Origin: Jonesia quinghaiensis DSM 15701
GTDB lineage: Bacteria > Actinomycetota > Actinomycetes > Actinomycetales > Cellulomonadaceae
NCBI RefSeq assembly: GCF_000423205.1
Contig: NZ_AUHN01000004.1
Coordinates: 372,001-436,000, forward strand
DNA: 64,000 nucleotides
Direction of reading: 5' to 3'
Part shown: in pieces, positions 23,622 through 31,491 of the stretch
Layout: each line of letters begins with the position of its first letter
Position numbering within the stretch: position 1 is the first letter of the stretch
The notes under the pieces: generated by a model
Told to the model about the DNA's origin: nothing
Database searches by the model: none
Seen by the model: the letters and a program-made list of their open reading frames with translations, nothing else
Program-made: the position numbers and the translations under genes

Positions 23622-24339
23622 CACCGTCGTCAGCTACTGGTGCCCAGCCCTGTTCGCTGGTATTGCGGTGACCGTATGGGGGCCCTATGCAATCCGGATT
23701 AACCGATGGGCCGTCATGCACCCCCGCACCACCATGACCCTGTGGTTCGCGATCATCACCTTGGGTATCAGCCTGACGGTGTCAGCAGTTTCCACGTGCA
23801 CACTGATAGCCACAGGCATCATCTCCTCAACGACAACACTGCACAACATCGCGGCAACCATTGTTGCGTGGTCAACGTGTTTAGCCTGCGGGGCGATCCT
23901 GGCGCACACTCACTCTCACGCCTCACCGTTGATGCAGCACCGCCTCGCCGCACTTACCTGCACGGCGCCCTCCACAGCATCAGAGGCGCAACAACCTGCC
24001 GCGCACATTGCCATCACCGGGCACCTGACCGTCAGTAGGTCGCTGCGTGAACTACTCACGCCAGAGCAAATAGATGCTGTTGTTGCCCACGAAAAAGCGC
24101 ACATGGTGCAACGCCACCACAGCATCGTGCTCCTGGCAGCTGCCTACTCACACTTACTGTTCAGCAAAGGCGCCGGACCATACGTTCACCGGGGCACACG
24201 GATCCTTGTTGAATTAGCAGCCGACGACGCAGCCGCACGTGAGCACCACGCAACTCACCTGGCCGCAGCACTGACACAAGTCGCCTCCGCAACCAACAAC
24301 CAAGCCTGCGAACTGCGCGCCGCACGCCTGCGCCCGTGA
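23614..24339 (+). CDS. M56 (BlaR1-like) membrane metalloprotease
   Basis: A 241-residue protein with about three N-terminal helices (near 5-25, 38-62 and 75-100), then a cytoplasmic zinc-protease domain. The zinc motif HEKAH lies at residues 159-163. There is no penicillin-binding sensor domain, as in most actinobacterial BlaR-like proteins, so the signal is unknown. The start is GTG 23614, inside the 3' end of the repressor gene, giving an eight-base overlap and coupled translation. It should inactivate the BlaI-type repressor on sensing a membrane or metal signal. Confidence 0.85.
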   Translation: MTDTVVSYWCPALFAGIAVTVWGPYAIRINRWAVMHPRTTMTLWFAIITLGISLTVSAVSTCTLIATGIISSTTTLHNIAATIVAWSTCLACGAILAHTHSHASPLMQHRLAALTCTAPSTASEAQQPAAHIAITGHLTVSRSLRELLTPEQIDAVVAHEKAHMVQRHHSIVLLAAAYSHLLFSKGAGPYVHRGTRILVELAADDAAAREHHATHLAAALTQVASATNNQACELRAARLRP

Positions 24340-24440
24340 CGCAAACCGCCGCCACAACGGCACATACGTACCAGACTTTGTTACCACCGTGAAACGGAAT
24401 CTAACCAACCGGTAACCGTAAAACACCAGGCCCGAAACGT

Positions 24441-24458
24441 GTATGCAGGACTGTATAC
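24441..24458. promoter_or_regulatory. Probable GntR operator at the start of the allophanate operon
   Basis: GTATGCAG-GA-CTGTATAC is an inverted repeat matching at 7 of 8 positions, typical of FadR/VanR-type GntR sites. It ends four bases before the regulator's ATG at 24463. TATACA within it could be a -10, making the transcript leaderless. Confidence 0.5.
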
Positions 24459-24462
24459 AACT

Positions 24463-25218
24463 ATGGATACACCGACACCGGCCGATGCGCAGCACGGCTC
24501 AACCGCCGTGACAACGCTGAAAAAACCAGCCGCCGTGTCACGCCGTCAACAGGTCTACCACCAACTCCGCAGCGACCTCATGAGCGGAGTGTTCTCGCCC
24601 TACACCCGGCTCACCGAAGAACGGGTCGCACAACGCTACGAGGTGTCCCGCACCCCCGTGCGAGAAGCCCTCGCCCGCCTCCTCGCCGACGGACTCATCG
24701 AAAAACGCGACGGCAGCCTCTTCATGCACATGCCCAGCTTCGCGGAACTCACCAACCTCTACGAACTACGCATCACCCTGGAACAACAAGGCATCGTTCG
24801 CGCAATATCAGACCCAACAATCCACCACGACCGGGCACGCCTCGAAACAGAACTGTCACGCTGGGTGGACCTTGACGCATCGGGCAGAGAACCCAGCGCG
24901 TCCTTCGTGGCAGAAGACGAACTGTTCCACCGCACCCTGCTCGACGCCGCAGGAAACCCCTCTATCACCGCAACCTTGGACCAAGTAAACGCCCGCATCC
25001 GAGCAGTGCGCATGTACGACTACCTCACCGAAGACCGCCTCGACGCCACAATCAGCGAACACATGGGGATCCTCGACCTCGTCCTCAGTGGGAAACTACC
25101 CGCCGCCCTCGAGGCGCTCCGCGAACACGTTGGAGTGTCCAAAGACGTCGTCATGGAACGCGCCGCACGCGCACTTGCCATGGCCCAACTCACCGCCCAA
25201 CAGGAAGGTTCACACTGA
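24463..25218 (+). CDS. GntR-family (FCD subgroup) regulator of the allophanate operon
   Basis: A 251-residue protein. The N-terminal winged HTH (RLTEERVAQRYEVSRTPVREALARL) is followed by an all-helical FCD ligand domain with the metal-binding histidines in EDELFHRTLL, SEHMGILDLVLSG and ALREHVG. FCD regulators bind small acids. It is the first gene of an operon with allophanate hydrolase and an SsuABC-like transporter; its TGA overlaps the next ATG by one base. It may sense allophanate or the imported nitrogen compound. The ATG at 24463 is preferred over a GTG at 24439 that lies within the operator. Confidence 0.88.
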   Translation: MDTPTPADAQHGSTAVTTLKKPAAVSRRQQVYHQLRSDLMSGVFSPYTRLTEERVAQRYEVSRTPVREALARLLADGLIEKRDGSLFMHMPSFAELTNLYELRITLEQQGIVRAISDPTIHHDRARLETELSRWVDLDASGREPSASFVAEDELFHRTLLDAAGNPSITATLDQVNARIRAVRMYDYLTEDRLDATISEHMGILDLVLSGKLPAALEALREHVGVSKDVVMERAARALAMAQLTAQQEGSH

Positions 25219-26981
25219 TGACCACCCTCACCACCATCCCCCACACACACCAATGGGGCAGTGAAGGCGCAGCAACACAACGAGTCGAACAATTCCTCAC
25301 CACAGTCATCGACAACGACCTCATCAGCCAACACCCCACCATCTGGTTGCACATGAAGTCCACTGAAGAACTCCTCGCCGCCGCCCACGGCGTTGAAGAA
25401 CGCCTCCGCGCCGGAGAAAACCTCCCCCTCGCAGGGACGATCTTCGGCGTCAAAGACAACATTGACGTCGCCGGACTCCCCACCACCGCCGGACACCCAG
25501 ACGTACACCGCATCGCCCACACCAGCGCCTCCGTTGTCACCCGACTAGAAAACGCCGGTGCCATCGTCGTCGGAAAAACAAACCTCGACCAATTCGCCAC
25601 CGGCCTCACCGGGGCCCGCAGCGGATTTGGGCCCGTTCGCTCCGCCGTGTTCCCCGACCGCATCAGCGGAGGATCATCCTCCGGTTCAGCAGCGGCAGTC
25701 GGCCACGCAATGGTTGACTTCGCCCTCGGCACAGACACCGCCGGTTCCGGGCGAATCCCCGCAGCGTTCAACAACATCGTTGGTATCAAACCAACCCTTG
25801 GCCTTGTAGCCAAAGATCACGTCATCCCCGCATGCGTGTCCTTCGACGCCGTCACCGTTCTTGCCCCCACACTCACCACCGCCACACAAGTGCTCAGCCA
25901 CATGATCGGCACCAACCTCAACGACCCAACCGGGCGCACCTGGCCCACCACCACCCGCCTCACAGCACCGAAAAACCCCCACATTGCGGTGCCCGACGAC
26001 GCAACCCTGGGCGCCCTCAGCCCCGAAACCCGCGCACTATTCACTAACGCCACCAACCACCTGCGCAACACCGGGGCAACCATCACCAGCATCGACCTCT
26101 CAGAGTTCCTCACCGTAGCGAAAATGCTCTACGAATCAGCGCTCGTTGCAGAACGAGCCGCCGCATTCCACCACCACATTGCACACCGCCCACAAGGAAC
26201 CGTGAACGTTGTCGCCGACATCGCTGACCGTGGAGCACAATTCAGCGCCATCGAATACCTCCACGCACAAGATGACCTCACCGCCGCAAAAGCTCGCCTC
26301 ACCGCGCGACTCGCAAGCATCGATGCCCTGCTCATCCCCACCGCACCACGGCACCCCACCCTCGAAGAAACCCTCAACAACCCAGCCGCCGTCAACACCG
26401 AAATGGGCACCTTCACAAACTTCATGAACCTGCTCGACCTCGCCGGAGTAGCAGTCCCCTGGGGAACCACCCATGAAGGCGCATTCGGCGTCACCGTGGT
26501 CACCAAACCCTTCGACGACCAAGTGGGCATCGACATAGCAGCCCAACTCACCGGGGACACACCACCCACCCTCACCCAACCCGCCACACGCATCGTCGTC
26601 TTCGGAGCACACCGCACCGGGCAACCACTCCACCACCAACTCACCAACCTCGGAGCCCGCTACCACGGAACCGTCACCACCTCCGCCGGATACCGCATGC
26701 TCGCGCTACCCGCCCACAACGGCCTCCCCGCACGCCCCGCCATCATCCCAGCCACAGACGGCACAAACATCACCGGCGAAGAATGGCTCATCACCCCCAC
26801 AGCCCTGGGAACCCTCGCCACCCAGATAGCCGCGCCCCTCGCCCTTGGCCACATCACCCTCAACACAGGTCGCAGTGTCTTAGGGTTCACCGCCGCCGGC
26901 ACACCAACCGGCCTCGACATCACACACCACAAAGACTGGGTCGCCTACCTCACCAGCAACAACAACACACTGGCCGTCTGA
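25218..26981 (+). CDS. atzF: Allophanate hydrolase
   Basis: A 587-residue, two-domain enzyme that cleaves allophanate to two ammonia and two CO2. The N-terminal amidase domain has the Ser-cisSer-Lys triad: Lys79 (GVKDNID), Ser153 in GGSSSGS and Ser177 in GTDTAGSGR, with the same spacing as AtzF K91/S165/S189. The C-terminal domain (about 450-587), with RIVVFGAHRTGQPLHHQL, is the extra domain typical of allophanate hydrolases. No urea carboxylase, cyanuric acid or guanidine-degradation gene lies beside it, so the source of allophanate is outside the window. It is coupled to the GntR gene and followed by transporter genes. Confidence 0.92.
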   Translation: MTTLTTIPHTHQWGSEGAATQRVEQFLTTVIDNDLISQHPTIWLHMKSTEELLAAAHGVEERLRAGENLPLAGTIFGVKDNIDVAGLPTTAGHPDVHRIAHTSASVVTRLENAGAIVVGKTNLDQFATGLTGARSGFGPVRSAVFPDRISGGSSSGSAAAVGHAMVDFALGTDTAGSGRIPAAFNNIVGIKPTLGLVAKDHVIPACVSFDAVTVLAPTLTTATQVLSHMIGTNLNDPTGRTWPTTTRLTAPKNPHIAVPDDATLGALSPETRALFTNATNHLRNTGATITSIDLSEFLTVAKMLYESALVAERAAAFHHHIAHRPQGTVNVVADIADRGAQFSAIEYLHAQDDLTAAKARLTARLASIDALLIPTAPRHPTLEETLNNPAAVNTEMGTFTNFMNLLDLAGVAVPWGTTHEGAFGVTVVTKPFDDQVGIDIAAQLTGDTPPTLTQPATRIVVFGAHRTGQPLHHQLTNLGARYHGTVTTSAGYRMLALPAHNGLPARPAIIPATDGTNITGEEWLITPTALGTLATQIAAPLALGHITLNTGRSVLGFTAAGTPTGLDITHHKDWVAYLTSNNNTLAV

Positions 26982-27085
26982 CCGTCTAACCACCACACGT
27001 CTAACGACCAAACAACCACTGGCCGCAAGCCGGTTGACCACCACACACCAAAAAAACCACCCCCACCTCGCTCAAGGAGAAACCC

Positions 27086-28051
27086 GTGAACACTCCCCGC
27101 CTCGCAATCACCGCCACCGCCATCCTCACCAGCATGATCGCCCTCACCGCCTGCTCACCCGACGGTCAAGCAAACGAAACAGGAGCTGGCGATGTCGTAC
27201 GCATCGGGACCCTCAAAGGCCAACCACACTTGATGCACCCCTACTTTTACGAAGACGTAGACTCCGACACCACCTACGAAATCGTCACCTTTGACACCTC
27301 ACCCGACATCAAAAACGCCGTCGTATCCGGCGCAATCGACGCCGGAATCGCCGGCCTCCCCTCCGCCATCGCAGGAGCCGCAGCCGGACAAGACGTTGTC
27401 GTCGTCGCAAGCGCAGCAGACGGCGGATCAGGGATTGTCGGGCGCGACGGGCTCACCGACATCAACGACCTCGCCGGACTCAAAGTGGGGTACTCCAAAG
27501 GCTCCTCACAAGAAATCCTGCTCCGCCTCACCCTCGCCGCCGCTGGACTCGACGCAGAAACAGACGTTGAACTGGTCAACCTACCCTTCGCCGACATGGC
27601 CAGCGCCCTTCAAGCCGGGCGCATTGACGCCTTCTCCAGCGCAGAAACCGGGCCTGCAACCGCCCTCCAAGCAGGAGCCACCAACGTCGCTTCCCCCTAC
27701 GAAACCCCCATCGGTGCAGTAAACATCGCCCTCTACGTGGCGGGGGACACCATCACAGAGGACCCAGAGTTCGTCCAAGAACTCGTCAACACCCACGCCA
27801 ACGCAACCGAGCTCATGGACTCTGACCACGACGAATGGATCACCCGCCTCGTTGACACCTTCGGAGTAGACGAAGCAGTCGCCCGCCAAGCCTCAGAAAA
27901 CGTGTGGCTGCGCTGGGACATCGACGAGGACTACACCACCAAAGTCACCGCACTCACCTCAGAAATGCTCACCCACGCCCAAATCGACACCGAACCACAA
28001 GTGAGCGACTTCGTTAACACCACCTTCGTCTCCGCTGTCACCGTGAACTGA
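27086..28051 (+). CDS. ABC transporter substrate-binding lipoprotein (SsuA/NMT1-like)
   Basis: A 321-residue lipoprotein; the lipobox LTAC places the lipid on the cysteine at about residue 23. The mature part is a two-lobed binding protein of the nitrate/sulfonate/taurine group (NAVVSGAIDAGIAGLPSAI, DLAGLKVGYSKGSSQEILLR, ALQAGRIDAFSS). The GTG start lies six bases after AAGGAG. It is the third gene of the allophanate operon, after a 104-bp gap. The ligand may be a urea- or guanidine-like nitrogen compound, by association only. Confidence 0.88.
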   Translation: MNTPRLAITATAILTSMIALTACSPDGQANETGAGDVVRIGTLKGQPHLMHPYFYEDVDSDTTYEIVTFDTSPDIKNAVVSGAIDAGIAGLPSAIAGAAAGQDVVVVASAADGGSGIVGRDGLTDINDLAGLKVGYSKGSSQEILLRLTLAAAGLDAETDVELVNLPFADMASALQAGRIDAFSSAETGPATALQAGATNVASPYETPIGAVNIALYVAGDTITEDPEFVQELVNTHANATELMDSDHDEWITRLVDTFGVDEAVARQASENVWLRWDIDEDYTTKVTALTSEMLTHAQIDTEPQVSDFVNTTFVSAVTVN

Positions 28052-28058
28052 GGCCCAC

Positions 28059-29015
28059 ATGACAACCTCCACCACAAAAAGCCCAAGCACACACCCACCA
28101 AGCACCCACACAGCAGCGCCCGCCGCCGATGCAACAACAGCGAAGACGGCAGAAGGAACAGCAGCAGCGAAAAATGCATCACCAAGCAAAAGTTCACAAC
28201 GACACACAATCTTGCGCAAAAAAACTGGGGCGATAGCACTAGCACTCCCCGTTCCCCTCGTGTTCCTCGCCCTGTGGCAACTAGGAGTCCAACAAGCCTG
28301 GTCACTACCACTAGGCATCCAAATGGGGTTCCTCCCCACCCCCGTTGAAGTAGCACGGCGCATCGCAGACTTCGCCGTCGGCGGGATCGTCAACGACGCA
28401 TTCAGCGGGACACTCCTGATCCACCTGTGGGCAAGCACCCAACGAGTCCTCGCTGGATTCGCCATCGCAGCAGCACTTGCCATACCCCTCGGTGTCCTCA
28501 TGGGGCGCTCACGCATCCTCAACGACATGCTTGAACCAGGGCTGAACCTCCTCCGCCCCATCCCCGTCACCGCCTGGGTACCCCTAGCAATGCTCATCAT
28601 CGGCTACGGGGACATGTCCACCATCTTCCTCGTCGTCCTCGCCGCGTTCTTCCCCATCCTCATCAACACCGTCGCCGGGGTGCAACAAGTACCAGTACGG
28701 CTCCTCGAAGCCGCCGCGATGCTCGGCACACCACAAGTGCAAACCCTGTACAAAGTGGTCATCCCCGCAGCATCCCGGTCCATTGTCGCCGGAATGAGAG
28801 TTGCCCTCGGGCTGGCCTGGGTGATCCTCGTCGTTGGGGAAACAGTGGGTATCTCCACCGGCCTCGGCGCAACCATCACCCAAGCACGCGACATGTCAAA
28901 AACAGACCTCATCGTCGCTGGGATGGTCATCATCGGAATAGCCGGATTCCTCGCAGACCGGCTCCTCGTGGGACTCATCAAAGTCCTCACCAAAGGCCGC
29001 CCAACCCTCACCTAA
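28059..29015 (+). CDS. ABC transporter permease (SsuC/TauC-like)
   Basis: A 318-residue membrane protein. A Ser/Thr/Ala-rich cytoplasmic N-terminus of about 50 residues precedes six helices, with the BPD_transp_1 signature EAAAMLGTPQVQTLYKVVIPAASRSI near residues 205-230. It starts seven bases after the binding-protein stop and forms the channel of the same importer. The long N-terminal tail is unusual for the family. Confidence 0.9.
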   Translation: MTTSTTKSPSTHPPSTHTAAPAADATTAKTAEGTAAAKNASPSKSSQRHTILRKKTGAIALALPVPLVFLALWQLGVQQAWSLPLGIQMGFLPTPVEVARRIADFAVGGIVNDAFSGTLLIHLWASTQRVLAGFAIAAALAIPLGVLMGRSRILNDMLEPGLNLLRPIPVTAWVPLAMLIIGYGDMSTIFLVVLAAFFPILINTVAGVQQVPVRLLEAAAMLGTPQVQTLYKVVIPAASRSIVAGMRVALGLAWVILVVGETVGISTGLGATITQARDMSKTDLIVAGMVIIGIAGFLADRLLVGLIKVLTKGRPTLT

Positions 29016-29087
29016 CCCGCGGCACTGCCCTCCCCAGGCGTGGTAGACACGCACCCACCCCACAACGGCACCAGGAAAGTAGGACAC

Positions 29088-29900
29088 ATGCCACGCATCG
29101 GCCGCCCCCGCCCAGCTATCCCCGCAGCCATCCGCATCAACGACCTCTCCAAACGCTACGGTGGCCCCGACGGCGTCCTGGCCATGGACGGAGTCACCCT
29201 CGACATCCCCGCCGGTGACTTCGTGTGCGTTGTCGGGGCAAGCGGATGCGGCAAATCCACACTCCTGCGCATCCTCGCTGGATTTGAAGACGCCACCAGC
29301 GGCACCCTCACCGTCGCAGAAGAACCAGTCACTGGACCCAGCCCAGAACGAGGCGTCGTCTTCCAAGACTATGGACTGTTCCCCTGGCTCACCGTCGCAG
29401 AAAACGTCGCCTACGGACCACGCCAATCACGGCTCCAACGCGACGAAGTGAAACGCCGAACCACACAAAACATCGCCGCAGTTGGACTAGAACGATTCGC
29501 CAACCGCTACCCCTCAGAACTCTCCGGCGGAATGCAACAACGCGTCGCTATCGCCCGCGTCCTCGCCAACCAACCCAGCGTGCTCCTCATGGACGAACCC
29601 TTCGGCGCACTTGACGCACTGACCCGCTCAACCCTGCAAACCGAACTGGCACGCATCCACCGCGACACCGGAACAACGGTCGTGTTCGTTACCCACTCCA
29701 TCGAAGAAGCCGTGTACCTCTCCAACCGGGTAGTGGTCATGCAAGGCGGAGCATCCCACGGAATACCAGGGCACATAGCCGAAGTGGTTGACGTACCCCT
29801 GGGAGAAAACCGGTCCGTCACATCACCAGAATTCAACGAAATCAAACGGCACATCAGCTCGCTGGTCCACGCAGAACTCACCACAACCGCCACTGAATAA
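29088..29900 (+). CDS. ABC transporter ATP-binding protein (SsuB/TauB-like)
   Basis: A 270-residue ATPase. Walker A GASGCGKST, the Q-loop FQDYGLFPW, signature LSGGMQQR, Walker B VLLMDEPFGALD and the H-loop VFVTHSIEEA are all present in order. The FPW at the Q-loop is typical of the nitrate/sulfonate/taurine group. The ATG at 29088 follows AGGAAAG at good spacing. It is the last gene of the operon; a repeat and hairpin region follows. Confidence 0.93.
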   Translation: MPRIGRPRPAIPAAIRINDLSKRYGGPDGVLAMDGVTLDIPAGDFVCVVGASGCGKSTLLRILAGFEDATSGTLTVAEEPVTGPSPERGVVFQDYGLFPWLTVAENVAYGPRQSRLQRDEVKRRTTQNIAAVGLERFANRYPSELSGGMQQRVAIARVLANQPSVLLMDEPFGALDALTRSTLQTELARIHRDTGTTVVFVTHSIEEAVYLSNRVVVMQGGASHGIPGHIAEVVDVPLGENRSVTSPEFNEIKRHISSLVHAELTTTATE

Positions 29901-29920
29901 CCCACCACGCTTGCGTGGTT

Positions 29921-29996
29921 GGACCGTGCTGGAACGGGCGGACCGGGCTGGACCGGGCGGACCGTGCTGGACCGGGCGGACCGTGCTGGACCGGGC
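29921..29996. repeat. Four tandem 19-bp repeats
   Basis: Units of GGACCGTGCTGGACCGGGC, with one or two changes in the first two copies, at 29921, 29940, 29959 and 29978. They lie directly after the ABC operon, between convergent genes. Start of a 300-bp spacer without genes. Confidence 0.95.
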
Positions 29997-30038
29997 GCAT
30001 GCCCCCTCACACACCGCTGAGATCGCCTCCCACCCCCT

Positions 30039-30119
30039 CATGCCGAGATCCTAGATCTCGGCATGAGATCCTTGCCCTGAACAAGGATGTCGCACCGAAA
30101 TCTAGGATCTCGGTGCGAC
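30039..30119. repeat. Array of three consecutive hairpins
   Basis: Hairpin 1: CATGCCGAGATC-CTA-GATCTCGGCATG (30039-30065). Hairpin 2: ATCCTTG-loop-CAAGGAT (30068-30088). Hairpin 3: GTCGCACCGA (30089-30098) with TCGGTGCGAC (30110-30119), extended inside by ATC-TAG-GAT. Hairpins 1 and 3 share the CCGA.ATC/GATCTCGG core, so one may derive from the other. The array could end transcription from both sides, stabilise mRNA, or be a small mobile repeat. Confidence 0.85.
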
Positions 30120-30166
30120 AGGCGGGTGGGGACAGGCGCGCAGGTGGGTGGGGTGCGACAGGCAGG

Positions 30167-30188
30167 GGCAGCGCGCTTCAGCGCTGCC
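30167..30188. terminator. GC-rich stem-loop at the end of the YitT gene
   Basis: GGCAGCGC-GCTTCA-GCGCTGCC, a perfect 8-bp stem 13 bases beyond the YitT stop. No U-run on either strand. Confidence 0.4.
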
Positions 30189-30201
30189 GGACGCGAGAAG
30201 T

Positions 30202-30909
30202 TTAGTAGCCGATGTACCGGTCTGGCCGGTGGTTAAGCACAATGACGAGGTTTAGTAGCCCAGCCCCGCAAATGGACAACAGCACCATGAGCGGCGCGAC
30301 GCTGACAAAGGAGATCGCCACCACGCAGGCATCGAACATCAACTGCGTGTACCCAGCTTTGAAGCCGGTTTTGTCTTGAATAACCAGCCCCGTGATTGAG
30401 ACCCCACCCAAGCTCGCATTGTGGCGGAACAGCATGAGCATGCCTAGCCCGGCGAGAAGATTACCGGTGAGCGCACCAAACACAGGGTTGATGCTTTCCA
30501 ACGTGATGACGCTGCCCATCAGGTGAGTCATTGCCGCTATTCCCAGTACAGCAAGCAGGGTGCGTACGGTGAATTGTCGCCCCTTTTGCCACCACGCAAT
30601 AATGAAAAACGGGATGTTTAACACCACAATTAAAATGGTGACGGACACCCCAGTCCAGTACTCCATTGCCAGCGACAGACCCGCAATACCCCCCGTTACT
30701 GCTCCCGTTGAACGCAGGAGAAACAGCGCAAACCCGGTGACAAAAATCCCGGCCACTATCCCAAAGATGTCCTCCACAGCGGTGTGGGCGACGTTCGCTG
30801 GTCGCTGAGGTGGCACAGGCTGTGCTGCCTTATTTGCGAAAGGCTGTGCTGCCTTATCCGCGAATACGGGTGGAATGTGTTGCGCGGGCGCGTCTGGGGT
30901 AGTTGTCAT
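30202..30909 (-). CDS. YitT-family membrane protein
   Basis: A 235-residue protein with a Pro/Ala-rich cytoplasmic N-terminus of about 45 residues and five or six helices. The motifs GIVAGIFVTGFALFLLRSTGAVTGGIAGL and FRHNASLGGVSITGLVIQDKTGFKAGY are characteristic of the YitT/DUF161 family, whose transport role is not well defined. The C-terminal DUF2179 domain of longer members is absent. The ATG at 30909 follows AAGGA. The N-terminus contains an in-frame 24-bp tandem duplication. Confidence 0.8.
   Translation of the reverse strand: MTTTPDAPAQHIPPVFADKAAQPFANKAAQPVPPQRPANVAHTAVEDIFGIVAGIFVTGFALFLLRSTGAVTGGIAGLSLAMEYWTGVSVTILIVVLNIPFFIIAWWQKGRQFTVRTLLAVLGIAAMTHLMGSVITLESINPVFGALTGNLLAGLGMLMLFRHNASLGGVSITGLVIQDKTGFKAGYTQLMFDACVVAISFVSVAPLMVLLSICGAGLLNLVIVLNHRPDRYIGY
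30817..30864. repeat. In-frame 24-bp tandem duplication in the YitT gene
   Basis: Two adjacent copies of AGGCTGTGCTGCCTTATYYG plus CGAA, differing at two bases. They code for two eight-residue units (FADKAAQP and FANKAAQP on the minus strand). Confidence 0.9.
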
Positions 30910-31205
30910 GCGGGATCCTTGACTCACTTGTGGCGTGTTCCGCGGGCGATGACGTAGGGGTGGCGTCGTAGTCAGCGGTGGATGTCATGATGGTGCAGGT
31001 TGTTCGGTCTCACCATAAATCATGCCCGTTTCATGGTGGGTTGCGTTGTGTTAACGCCGTGTAGCCGGGGTTGAGCTGAGCGAGTTGTCAGGTCGGATGT
31101 TCACGCCTGTGAGGGGCGGTTTTCGTTGATTTTCTGCGGTATTTCCCGGCACGATGCGGCGGGTAGGTTTTAGCACACAAGCCCAGTTGGCGACACGGTT
31201 GGTCC

Positions 31206-31231
31206 CGCAGTGTGGTCCCACACTGCGTTTT
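31206..31231 (+). terminator. Intrinsic terminator without an obvious upstream gene, in a 580-bp spacer
   Basis: CGCAGTGTG-GTCC-CACACTGCG followed by TTTT. No supported plus-strand gene lies between 30910 and 31205. The structure lies about 260 bases before the radical SAM gene. It may end a small RNA or act as an attenuator in that gene's leader. The rest of 30910-31491 shows no gene I can support. Confidence 0.6.
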
Positions 31232-31491
31232 ACCGACACAACCTCGCCGCGCGAGGCGCGCACATGCGCTTGTCGCGCATCGGAAACTGCCAACCAACAC
31301 TCCGCCAGATGTGACCTGTTACTGACGTTTCTCCCGCTTATTCGCGCCCACGCATCGGCAGCCATAGACTGTGCACAACCCCAGCTTTCACCGCAGGCAC
31401 ACTGGTTCACCCCAGCGATTTACGCCTGCGCGCTGCACCTGGGCGTGCGCCCCTCACGCCCAGTGACCCTCGCTGAAGGAAAGCTGCGGAA

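Noticed and set aside
26985-27085. Guanidine riboswitch before the binding-protein gene
   Set aside because: Only one small hairpin (ACTGGC/GCCGGT) is present. The paired ACGR loops of the guanidine-II class and the ykkC core are not seen.
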